NCBI GenBank assembly: GCA_030668505.1
Contig: DAOUTV010000032.1
Location: 1 to 11,425, forward strand
DNA length: 11,425 nt
Source of the DNA: Desulfobacterales bacterium
GTDB taxonomy: Bacteria > Desulfobacterota > Desulfobacteria > Desulfobacterales > C00003060
Reading direction: 5' to 3'
The position numbers and the translations under genes are program-made. Of the stretch, positions 6,785-11,425 are shown piece after piece. The notes under the pieces were generated by a model. The model saw only the letters and a list, made by a program, of their open reading frames with translations. It was not told where the DNA came from and searched no databases. How positions within the stretch are numbered: position 1 is the stretch's first letter; each line of letters opens with the position of its first letter.

Positions 6785-6951
6785 GCAATACCACCTCGTT
6801 TCTCCACGCCCCTGGAGACAGCTTTGAACTGCCAACCTACCTCGACACTTGAGGGGAGTATCTCTCCTGGCATGCGGTGTTCCAAATCAGGTTTGTATTG
6901 TCCAAAGCCGTCCTTGGGTGCCACGACCAACACCCACCAACCAACGGAATT
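6781..6951 (-). pseudogene. Possible 3' remnant of a gene cut by element D
   Basis: An open frame of 56 codons (N-S-V-G-W-W-V-L-V-V ... K-R-G-G-I-A) ends in a TGA that overlaps the ATG of the next membrane-protein gene as ATGA. Overlaps of this kind usually join real operon partners. Going upstream, the frame passes straight into the heptad repeats of element D at 6953, where it becomes repeat translation. This looks like the C-terminal end of a gene whose front was removed or displaced. I cannot assign a family, and a chance overlap is possible. Confidence 0.35.
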
Positions 6952-6952
6952 G

Positions 6953-7159
6953 TTTTGAAAGATGAACGTCGAACATCGAACATCGAACGTCCAACGTCGA
7001 ATGAAAAATGAATATCCAATACCGAACATTCAACGGCTATTTCTGTTTCTTCATCTTTTCCCATTCAACATTCGATGTTGGACGTTCGATGTTCGATGTT
7101 CATTTTTTTCAGTAAACCTTCCACAGTCCATCCGGTGCAAAAATAACTTAGCGCTTATG
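6953..7159. repeat. Element D: inverted GAACRTC heptad-repeat palindrome
   Basis: The left arm is five tandem heptads (GAACGTC, GAACATC, GAACATC, GAACGTC, CAACGTC) at 6964-6998. The right arm holds the inverse heptads GATGTTG, GACGTTC, GATGTTC, GATGTTC at 7074-7101, so the arms pair across a loop of about 75 bases. To the right, a unique tail containing CAGTAAACCTTCC and CATCCGGTGCAAAAA continues to about 7159. The same arms, loop ends and tail recur in element E 2.6 kb away, which sets the borders. It fills most of the 406-bp gap between the membrane-protein gene and the cupin gene; open frames across it are repeat translations. Confidence 0.85.
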
Positions 7160-7190
7160 TTCTTCTCTCTCCCTCACTGCCACCTCGACC

Positions 7191-7520
7191 CTACTCTTGT
7201 TCGTAATGAAGGGCCAGCCATACGGTTTCGGTTGCGGGGTCAGTCCATTCGACGCGATGTCTTAGATGCGCTGGCAGATGCATGTAATCACCAGGTTTCA
7301 AAACCACGGTTCCTTCTTCCCCTTCAATTGCTATGCCCGCACTTCCCTTGAGAAGAATGACCCACTCGTCTTTGCCTTGATCATACCACTCACCCTCTGT
7401 GGTTGAGTGGCCCTTGGATATGATTCGCTCAAGTTTGAATGAACTGTTACAGATAATCTGCTCAAACAATTCGTTGGGAAGTTCTTCTGGTATATTTAAG
7501 TACATGTTAGAAGTAATCAT
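7191..7520 (-). CDS. Cupin-domain protein
   Basis: This 109-aa single-domain beta-barrel protein shows both cupin motifs. Motif 1 is GEWYDQGKDEWVILLKG (43-59), where the usual histidines are replaced and E52 remains. Motif 2 is GDYMHLPAHLRHRVEWT (77-93), with H81, H85 and H88 as likely metal ligands. Small cupins of this type often bind a metal and a sugar-like or small organic ligand; the exact reaction cannot be read from sequence. The protein length is normal for the family. The ribosome site is weak. The ATG at 7520 overlaps the last stop of the RAYT fragment upstream, so the insertion may have replaced the original 5' region. An in-frame ATG at 7505 is an alternative start. Confidence 0.88.
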   Translation of the reverse strand: MITSNMYLNIPEELPNELFEQIICNSSFKLERIISKGHSTTEGEWYDQGKDEWVILLKGSAGIAIEGEEGTVVLKPGDYMHLPAHLRHRVEWTDPATETVWLALHYEQE

Positions 7521-7661
7521 AAGACACTCGCAGTAAGAGTCATGATCTGCATAAAATGAATTCTATCCTGGTCATCATCAAAAAGTTTCTCGCTATCCGA
7601 TTACTCGGGCGATCATATGATGCAGTTCTCCCGGCGCGTCTATGCGTGATTGTCTTGACAT
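7517..7661 (-). pseudogene. Frameshifted N-terminal fragment of a RAYT (REP-associated tyrosine transposase)
   Basis: The minus-strand frame from 7661 reads MSRQSRIDAPGELHHMI, closely matching the conserved start of RAYT transposases (M-R-R-I-D-PG-HH pattern). It hits a stop at 7593. Shifting by one base at about 7597 restores a second conserved piece, KLFDDDQDRIHFMQ, corresponding to the next RAYT segment (R-K-x-F-DD-DR-x-F). This ends at a stop at 7517. The two pieces together cover about 45 residues; the catalytic HUH and tyrosine regions, normally further on, are missing. It is therefore a dead relic. RAYTs mobilise REP palindromes, so its presence beside many structured repeats is meaningful. 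Confidence 0.75.
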
Positions 7662-7671
7662 GCCCTCTCTT

Positions 7672-7695
7672 AAAAACAGCGGAGCGTCCCTTCGC
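7672..7695 (-). terminator. Weak candidate intrinsic terminator
   Basis: On the minus strand GCGAAG, a five-base loop GGACG and CTCCGC pair with one mismatch (7695-7679), followed by TGTTTTT (T-run at 7676-7672). It sits directly after the stop of the 156-aa gene. The stem is short, so support is limited. Confidence 0.3.
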
Positions 7696-7701
7696 ATGCC
7701 A

Positions 7702-8172
7702 TTAACGTAGACCGTAAAGGCAGAGAACGGCTGCCCAGCCAGATGGTACCATGTTTGGCGCCTCTTCAAGTTCCTTTCCATATTGCACGACCATCTCCAA
7801 GAAAAATTTGCTGTGTAAAAAAGCCTCAACAAATGGGCGGGTATGGTCGGTCCAGTTTTTATTGTGCTCCGGTTCAAATTTCTTCCCACTGGTACCAGCG
7901 TTAATGATTTCCTCAAATTCCTTGCATAATGACCGACCCTCCGGTGCTATCGATTTTAACGCTTCAACGATCTCCCCGGTCTTGTTCTGCAGGCCATAGA
8001 CCTTGAAAGATTGATAGTAGAACCGGTAGATTGGATCTTCGTAGCCCCAGTGAGAACTTATCTCTTCCAGAAGCCTCTCAAGTTCAGGAAGCTTCGCCTT
8101 GATGTTGACGAGTAACTGATTATGCTTCTTTTCTAAACTTTTGACATACTCACTAAGGCGTTCAGTATTCAT
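7702..8172 (-). CDS. Conserved soluble protein of unknown function
   Basis: This 156-aa mostly helical protein starts with a charged, coiled-coil-like helix (about 1-40) and continues with HWGYEDPIYRFYYQSFKVY (41-59), then an acidic helix, NAGTSGKKFEPEHNKNW (91-107) and a last segment PSGWAAVLCLYGLR (143-156). These aromatic-rich blocks look like the conserved core of an uncharacterised bacterial family, but I cannot name it. There is no signal peptide or membrane helix. GAGGGG lies seven bases before the ATG at 8172. The start overlaps the end of the 66-aa frame upstream by 11 bp, which suggests coupling. A RAYT fragment follows downstream. Confidence 0.78.
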   Translation of the reverse strand: MNTERLSEYVKSLEKKHNQLLVNIKAKLPELERLLEEISSHWGYEDPIYRFYYQSFKVYGLQNKTGEIVEALKSIAPEGRSLCKEFEEIINAGTSGKKFEPEHNKNWTDHTRPFVEAFLHSKFFLEMVVQYGKELEEAPNMVPSGWAAVLCLYGLR

Positions 8173-8362
8173 GGGTGTACCCCTCAGACTTGGACCTAAT
8201 GAGATAGGAACAACTCTGAACCCCGCGTAGCAGCTTACTCTTTCGAGACCCTTTTATGGGTTTGTCCCTTGTCCGTTGCTGAGGGACAGGAAGCCTGACG
8301 CGGTTATTGCGGATCTGCGCCTTGCGCTTGGCATCACCATATTTTCCAAATCTACCGCCCAT
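8162..8362 (-). CDS. Possible small basic protein
   Basis: This 66-aa frame begins MGGRFGKYGDAKRKAQIR and is rich in Arg and Lys through about residue 46, then becomes less protein-like. GAGGA stands seven bases before the ATG at 8362. The stop falls within the start of the next gene (11-bp overlap), a layout seen in coupled operons. I recognise no family. The first 20 residues look gene-like, and the C-terminal part may be chance extension after a frameshift. It may be a short nucleic-acid-binding or regulatory peptide, but that rests on charge alone. Confidence 0.38.
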   Translation of the reverse strand: MGGRFGKYGDAKRKAQIRNNRVRLPVPQQRTRDKPIKGSRKSKLLRGVQSCSYLIRSKSEGYTHEY

Positions 8363-8392
8363 GGACAGTTCCTCAAAAAGCTTGGCATCAGA

Positions 8393-8488
8393 CTAATTCA
8401 ACCTAGTCAATAACGTCCCCATCTCCACCCAATAATCTCCCTTAGCCTCAATTGTCTCGTCGTTCATATCGTGAGAAATTTCGTTCAT
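8393..8488 (-). CDS. Possible 31-aa peptide or gene fragment
   Basis: The frame reads MNEISHDMNDETIEAKGDYW and ends in LLTRLN. Its ATG overlaps the TGA of the preceding 56-aa frame as ATGA, and its stop lies 30 bp before the next start. There is no strong ribosome site of its own. It may be a coupled small gene or the start of a larger gene since broken. Support is positional only. Confidence 0.22.
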   Translation of the reverse strand: MNEISHDMNDETIEAKGDYWVEMGTLLTRLN

Positions 8489-8655
8489 ATGCAATACTTA
8501 CCAGATTTAGGGCCTTTTTTCAACGCATAATGCCTCTGTTCATGGGCGGCTATAAGCCGTCTCGTGCAACGGCCAAGTAGTGACAACCTCGCTTGCGTCG
8601 TTAAGGGAAATTCAGAGAGGATGCTCCAACATTCTGTCTGCGGGTATCGGCTCAT
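8485..8655 (-). CDS. Possible 56-aa small protein
   Basis: This frame starts MSRYPQTECWSILSEFP and ends with a basic stretch (QRHYALKKGPKSGKY). GGAAGGAAG lies six bases before the ATG, a fair ribosome site, and the TGA overlaps the next ATG. I recognise no domain. The codon pattern is not decisive either way. Together with the 31-aa and 66-aa frames it forms a tightly spaced string leading into the 156-aa gene, which either is a run of small genes or the debris of a larger one. Confidence 0.28.
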   Translation of the reverse strand: MSRYPQTECWSILSEFPLTTQARLSLLGRCTRRLIAAHEQRHYALKKGPKSGKYCI

Positions 8656-8705
8656 GGTGCTTCCTTCCCCATCCCTCTGTTGGGACTTGGCTTTTTTTTA
8701 TTATG

Positions 8706-8856
8706 TCAAATGTTGATGGCTTCGTAAAAAGTCGTCACCCCGGCGAAAGCCGGGGTCCAGGTCAGTCATAAGTTTCTGAAAACACTGGATTCCGGCTTTC
8801 GCCGGAATGACAAAAAATGGGATTTTTTGACTTTTTACGAGATCATCAAATGTTGA
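8706..8856. repeat. Element F: MITE-like palindrome with 11-bp flanking duplication
   Basis: TCAAATGTTGA occurs at both edges (8706-8716 and 8846-8856). Inside, the terminal inverted repeats are TGGCTTCGTAAAAAGTC (8717-8733) and its near complement (8829-8845), 14 of 17 matching. Further in are two sub-palindromes: CCCCGGC-GAAA-GCCGGGG (8738-8755) and TTCCGGC-TTTC-GCCGGAA (8790-8807), which are also inverted copies of each other. The right duplication copy contains the stop codon of the YchF-like gene. The layout is that of a small non-autonomous transposable element with a target duplication; it may also end that gene's transcript. Confidence 0.82.
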
Positions 8857-9538
8857 AGCGTATTTCAAGAATGGTGTTCTCCGGGATGGCGTAGTTGCGG
8901 TCCACGAGTTTGGTCAACCCCCTGGAGCGAGCGTCGTTCATGTTGTGGGCTGTCATCATATCGTCGCAGTCTACAAGCTCCGCCTTGATAAACCCCAGGG
9001 CCAGATCAGAATGGATTTTGCCGGCACACGTTACGGCATCCGCGCCTTTGTGGGCGAACCATGCGTGGACTTCCTGCCTGCCCGCAGTGTAGAAAAACAT
9101 CATCCCAGCTTTCTTCATGAGGGCACGGCACACAGCCGTTGCATCCGGTGACGTGTCTTCAAAAACCACCGTGGGCTTGAAGCTCAACAGGCCGAGCGCC
9201 TTGACGATGCCCCGTTCACTGTCGTCCAGATACAAATCACAGATCGGCTTCTCACCTTCAATTTGGGCCAGGCACTTTTCAAGCACCCTCTTCTCGGCCG
9301 GGTCCTTTGCCCTGGACAGTCGGCCCTCGATTTTGTCCATATCAAGGATGAGCAGGTCCAGAACACGGTCACTGGCTATGGCAATGGCATGAGCCGCCTC
9401 ATAGTCTTCCGGCAGGAACTCGAAGTAGTACGGTGATGACTTTGCAGGCTGAAACTTGACGGCGAGATCCTTGAAGATCCGGTCATTGTATTTCACCTTG
9501 CCTTCGGGCAGGTTCAGCCCTGTATATGCTATTTTCAT
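8846..9538 (-). CDS. YchF-like protein lacking the GTPase domain (DUF933/TGS-type)
   Basis: This 230-aa protein matches the second half of the ribosome-binding ATPase YchF. Residues 55-100 (LDLLILDMDKIEGRLSR and following) correspond to the helical coiled-coil arm. Residues 101-127 (LYLDDSERGIVKALGLLSFKP) match the segment after it. Residues 148-228 match the C-terminal TGS-like domain, with FYTAGRQEVHAWFAHKGADA, AGKIHSDLALGFIKAE and a final ILEIRFNI. Normal YchF is about 363 residues with an N-terminal P-loop domain. Here the first 50 residues (KIAYTGLNLPEGK) keep no P-loop lysine-serine/threonine pattern and no G3 or G4 motif, so nucleotide hydrolysis is not expected. The start at 9538 has AGGGG about 12 bases upstream. 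It may be a regulator or competitor of YchF at the ribosome, which is inference. Element E lies 32 bp upstream and element F overlaps the stop. Confidence 0.85.
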   Translation of the reverse strand: MKIAYTGLNLPEGKVKYNDRIFKDLAVKFQPAKSSPYYFEFLPEDYEAAHAIAIASDRVLDLLILDMDKIEGRLSRAKDPAEKRVLEKCLAQIEGEKPICDLYLDDSERGIVKALGLLSFKPTVVFEDTSPDATAVCRALMKKAGMMFFYTAGRQEVHAWFAHKGADAVTCAGKIHSDLALGFIKAELVDCDDMMTAHNMNDARSRGLTKLVDRNYAIPENTILEIRFNI

Positions 9539-9667
9539 TTTGTAAGGAAACCCCTCGTCTGATTGACCATTTTTGAAAGATGAACGTCGAACATCGAACG
9601 TCCAACGTCGAATGAAAAACGAATATCCAATGCCGAACCTTGAATGACTATTTCTGTTTCTTTTCAG

Positions 9668-9708
9668 CCCTTCGACTCCGCTCAGGGCCGTGAGCCTGTC
9701 GAACGGCC
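9668..9708. repeat. REP-like extragenic palindrome inside element E
   Basis: CCCTTCGACTCCGCTCAGGG followed by CCGTGAGCCTGTCGAACGG contains TTCGAC and GTCGAA as outer arms and GCTCAGGGCCGTGAGC inside. This is the widespread 'TTCGAC-GCTCA-TGAGC-GTCGAA' type of bacterial extragenic palindrome, here lying in the loop of element E. Confidence 0.65.
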
Positions 9709-9811
9709 GTTTTGATACTCGTAACGCAAATCTTAATTAATTCTTCTGTTTCCTTTAGTAGTTCAGGTTTTTTAAACTCTGTTTTTTCAGCTTTTCCCAT
9801 TAAACATTCGA

Positions 9812-9851
9812 TCCGCCGGAGGCGGACAAGTGCTTGCTCGCCTGTGGCGAG
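9812..9851. repeat. Nested triple-hairpin insertion
   Basis: Compared with element D, a 38-bp block (9813-9850) splits one GATGTTG heptad. It holds three hairpins in a row: TCCGCC-GGA-GGCGGA (9812-9826), CAAG-TG-CTTG (9827-9836) and CTCGCC-TGT-GGCGAG (9837-9851). No larger target duplication is visible. Confidence 0.7.
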
Positions 9852-9921
9852 TTGGACGTTCGATGTTCGATGTTCATTTTTTTCAGTAAACCTTCCTCAG
9901 TTCATCCGGTGCAAAAACAAC

Positions 9922-10080
9922 TTAGCACTTATGGTGGTTGCCCCTAGTCCCGTATTTGTCCGTCGTCACGCGATCGCCCATCGTTGCAACAAGGCAGACA
10001 CGCAGGCCTGCCCGCGCCAAATACCATTTTCCAATGGCTCGGCCCGCATCATTCAACACCATTATACCATCCACCGCCAT
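9922..10080 (-). pseudogene. Truncated reading frame of unknown origin
   Basis: A 52-codon frame begins MAVDGIMVLNDAGRAIGKW and includes YLARAGLRVCLVATMGDRV. Its last four codons belong to the end of element E, so any original 3' part is gone. The frame remains open for several codons before the ATG, toward the IS21-like array. I recognise no family; the composition is compatible with a protein, but chance cannot be excluded. Confidence 0.25.
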
Positions 10081-10110
10081 GATCCTGCGTAGCGATTTAC
10101 AGCTGACAGG

Positions 10111-10202
10111 TGGCCGACTTCTTCTTGAATGGGTGGCCGGAATGAAATGGTTTCACTGGCCGGAATGAACTGGGATGGAAGGCCGAACTGGGGTGGAATA
10201 CG
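10111..10202. mobile_element. 23-bp-periodic repeats, probably a solo IS21-family end
   Basis: The core GGCCG recurs at an exact 23-bp step: TGGCCG at 10111, 10134 and 10157, and AGGCCG at 10180. The units share a GGAATGAA-type continuation (copies two and three) and TGG/GGG endings. Multiple direct repeats of about this size inside the ends are typical of IS21-family elements, where they bind the IstA transposase. No istA or istB gene is present, so this would be a relic end. TGCGTA (10086) and TACGCA (10199-10204) bracket the array. Replication iterons are an alternative, but no rep gene is near. Confidence 0.6.
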
Positions 10203-10227
10203 CATTCGGCCCCGCAATATTCGAGCA

Positions 10228-10262
10228 GCCCAACAGTGATTATAATGTTGGGCATGATGCCC
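10228..10262. other. Overlapping inverted repeats beside the IS21-like array
   Basis: GCCCAACA (10228-10235) pairs with TGTTGGGC (10246-10253) over a 10-base loop. Overlapping its right arm is GGGCATGATGCCC (10250-10262), a perfect palindrome around one base. No T-run follows. It could be a protein-binding site or part of the mobile relic. Confidence 0.4.
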
Positions 10263-10328
10263 CAAAAACCAACGTTTTGCAATAAAATTCTACGGAGAGG
10301 CATTTTTCTTTGCCCGACCCCGTTTCAA

Positions 10329-10985
10329 TCAATAAGGTACGACGGGTGATCCCGGCTTGGGATATTCTGAAACAAGCAGTTTTTCGATCTCTCCTTCCTT
10401 GCCCCAAAAAAAGTGGTCCGCCCCTGGTATCACTTGAATGAGCTCTTCAGCCCTCTTCATGGGAATTCTTGATTTAACTTCTTCAGCCAGAGCGATTTCG
10501 TCATTTTCACCCAACACGATCTTTTTCACCACTGGAAGGTCCAGAGAAAGGTTGTCGGGCAATAGGAAAAGGGGCGGAGAGATAAGAAAAAGGGAGTCTA
10601 CACCATGATTCTGCCTGTGACAGTAAGTCAACGCAACATAGGCACCAAAAGAATAACCCACAAGGCTCATGCTCGGGGGTGAAAAGCGTTGCCTGAGGAA
10701 ATCCAGAGCTGCACCTATATCGTCCTGCTCACCAATACCCTCGTCGTAGCTTCCCTGGCTGCCTCCCACGCCACGCAGGTTAAATCGCAGGGTGATGAGG
10801 TCGCAAGCTTGTCCAGCCCGCACTGTAGCCTCGACGACGTTGTTATCCATGCTTCCGCCGTAGAGAGGATGGGGGTGAATCGCTATCAGAGCACCCCTGT
10901 TACCCGATGTTTCATTGGACAGACGACCCTGTAGTATCCCGGCCGGGCCGGGAAACTCAACATTCTTTTCTTCGGGTAGGCCCAT
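10329..10985 (-). CDS. Alpha/beta hydrolase, COG2945-like
   Basis: This 218-aa cytoplasmic protein has the alpha/beta-hydrolase fold. The oxyanion-region motif HPHPLYGGSMDNNVV (37-51) is the signature of the COG2945 group. The nucleophile elbow GYSFGA (110-115) gives Ser112, D162 (GENDE) is the likely acid and H191 (GADHFFWG) the catalytic histidine, so the triad is complete. Family members are small serine hydrolases of unknown natural substrate. RFNLRGVGGSQG (67-78) is also typical. I place the start at the ATG at 10985, which gives the family's usual length; the frame stays open to a TTG at 11156, but the extra 57 residues do not look conserved. The ribosome site is weak. It follows, after about 230 bp, the partial gene at the right edge. 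Confidence 0.87.
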   Translation of the reverse strand: MGLPEEKNVEFPGPAGILQGRLSNETSGNRGALIAIHPHPLYGGSMDNNVVEATVRAGQACDLITLRFNLRGVGGSQGSYDEGIGEQDDIGAALDFLRQRFSPPSMSLVGYSFGAYVALTYCHRQNHGVDSLFLISPPLFLLPDNLSLDLPVVKKIVLGENDEIALAEEVKSRIPMKRAEELIQVIPGADHFFWGKEGEIEKLLVSEYPKPGSPVVPY

Positions 10986-11214
10986 GGTCTCGCTAATCTT
11001 TCTTCCCTCTGTGAAATCCGGGATGCGGTTTTGTGTTGCAGTTTTGAGTTGAGAGATCAAACACAAGGAGAGGAGTCCCCCTCCTGATGCCAGTCTAGTG
11101 AAATTTGTAGCTCTGACCCCTATGTTTTTCGAATCGCTTATAGTTCCTTCGTTCAACCATGTTCATCATCTTTGTTTCTGAGCCATAAAAGAGCATTGAT
11201 ATGTTTTTCCCATT

Positions 11215-11424
11215 TCAGCGTTTCTCCATTCTAAGGCGTTTAAATACCGATTTGTCAGCGTCAAACTGAGAAACTTCTCGATCTTGAACCGAATATACAA
11301 GAACCGAGTCTTTCAAGATAACTTTCCCATTTTCAATCTCAAGAAGATAGACAACTCTCCCGTCGGTCATAACAAAGGTTTGTGAGTCTAAAACGGCTAT
11401 GCCTGAATTTTCGCTAGCGTCAGA
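11215..11424 (-). CDS. 3' end of an unidentified gene (runs off the right edge)
   Basis: A minus-strand frame is open from the window edge and ends in TGA at 11215. The visible 69 residues include LDSQTFVMTDGRVVYLLEIE, then VILKDSVLVYSVQDREV, and a basic end FKRLRMEKR. The composition is clearly protein-like, with alternating hydrophobic beta-strand patterns followed by a charged tail. No start lies within the window and I cannot name a family. The 229 bp between it and the hydrolase hold no other gene I can support. Confidence 0.6.
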   Translation of the reverse strand, partial: SDASENSGIAVLDSQTFVMTDGRVVYLLEIENGKVILKDSVLVYSVQDREVSQFDADKSVFKRLRMEKR

Positions 11425-11425
11425 C

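Larger units (their letters stand above)
9571..9933. repeat. Element E: second copy of the heptad-repeat palindrome, with nested insertions
   Basis: Four heptads (GAACGTC, GAACATC, GAACGTC, CAACGTC) lie at 9582-9609 and inverse heptads GACGTTC, GATGTTC, GATGTTC at 9855-9875. The tail from CAGTAAACCTTCC to GCACTTATG (end about 9933) matches element D. It differs from D by one missing left heptad, a loop about 100 bp longer that holds a REP-like palindrome, and a 38-bp insertion splitting the right arm. It sits 32 bp upstream of the YchF-like start and cuts into a frame on its right side. Confidence 0.85.

Noticed and set aside
6964..6998. CRISPR array at the heptad repeats
   Set aside because: Units are 7 bp and contiguous, with no spacers and no cas genes nearby.
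6962..7351. Plus-strand frame of 129 codons across element D and the cupin gene
   Set aside because: Its first part is heptad translation (NVEHRTSNVQRR type) and the rest is antisense to the cupin gene.
8580..8771. Plus-strand frame of 63 codons
   Set aside because: The second half is translation of the GAAA-loop palindrome in element F (the RHPGESRGPG string is a well-known repeat artefact).
9712..10092. Plus-strand frame of 126 codons in the gene-free region
   Set aside because: It crosses the tail and insertions of element E and then reads antisense to the truncated frame; no recognisable domain.
10111..10202. Plasmid replication iterons
   Set aside because: The 23-bp spacing would fit, but there is no rep gene or A/T-rich origin region, and the repeat sequence resembles IS21 ends more closely.
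10062..10303. Overlapping minus-strand frames of 67 and 68 codons
   Set aside because: They consist largely of translations of the 23-bp repeats (FHPSS-AFHPSS-FRPV type), a typical false gene call at IS21 ends.

Overview
The window comes from a bacterium with moderate GC content. Its gene content fits an anaerobic delta-proteobacterium (Desulfobacterota), probably from an environmental genome. The pointers are a DVU0298-type HEAT protein, an archaeal-like UPF0282 metallo-hydrolase and radical SAM protein, and many structured intergenic repeats of the sort that litter these genomes. This assignment is an inference; there is no rRNA gene or phylogenetic marker to settle it. Every gene I can support lies on the minus strand, so the biological order runs from the right edge to the left edge.

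Right to left: (1) the 3' end of an unidentified gene runs off the right edge, followed by a COG2945-type alpha/beta hydrolase. (2) About 790 bp without an intact gene holds a 23-bp-periodic array resembling an IS21-family end, a truncated reading frame, and repeat element E. (3) A YchF-like protein lacks the GTPase domain; element F, with an 11-bp direct repeat at its edges, abuts its stop codon. (4) A cluster of small uncertain ORFs leads into a conserved unknown gene. (5) A fragment of a REP-associated tyrosine transposase (RAYT) precedes a cupin gene and element D. (6) A small membrane protein, arfB (ribosome rescue), an 82-aa unknown and a secreted beta-barrel protein follow. (7) A YIP1-family membrane protein and a radical SAM protein appear to form an operon. 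Element C, a promoter and a 5'-UTR hairpin then lead into the UPF0282 MBL-fold hydrolase. (8) Element B precedes a two-gene operon of a HEAT-like DVU0298-family protein and a voltage-gated potassium channel with a zinc-ribbon tail. Element A closes the left edge.

The genes are mostly stand-alone housekeeping or accessory functions and I see no single pathway. The most distinctive content is between genes. At least six long imperfect palindromes fall into two or three families. Three of them (A, B, C) keep a central hairpin at the same place although the paired bases differ. Two (D, E) are built from inverted GAACRTC heptads, and E carries further palindromes nested inside it. One (F) has a clear candidate target-site duplication. 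Together with the RAYT fragment and the IS21-like end, this marks the window as a landing area for small non-autonomous elements. I did not find a convincing new defence, CRISPR or biosynthetic system.
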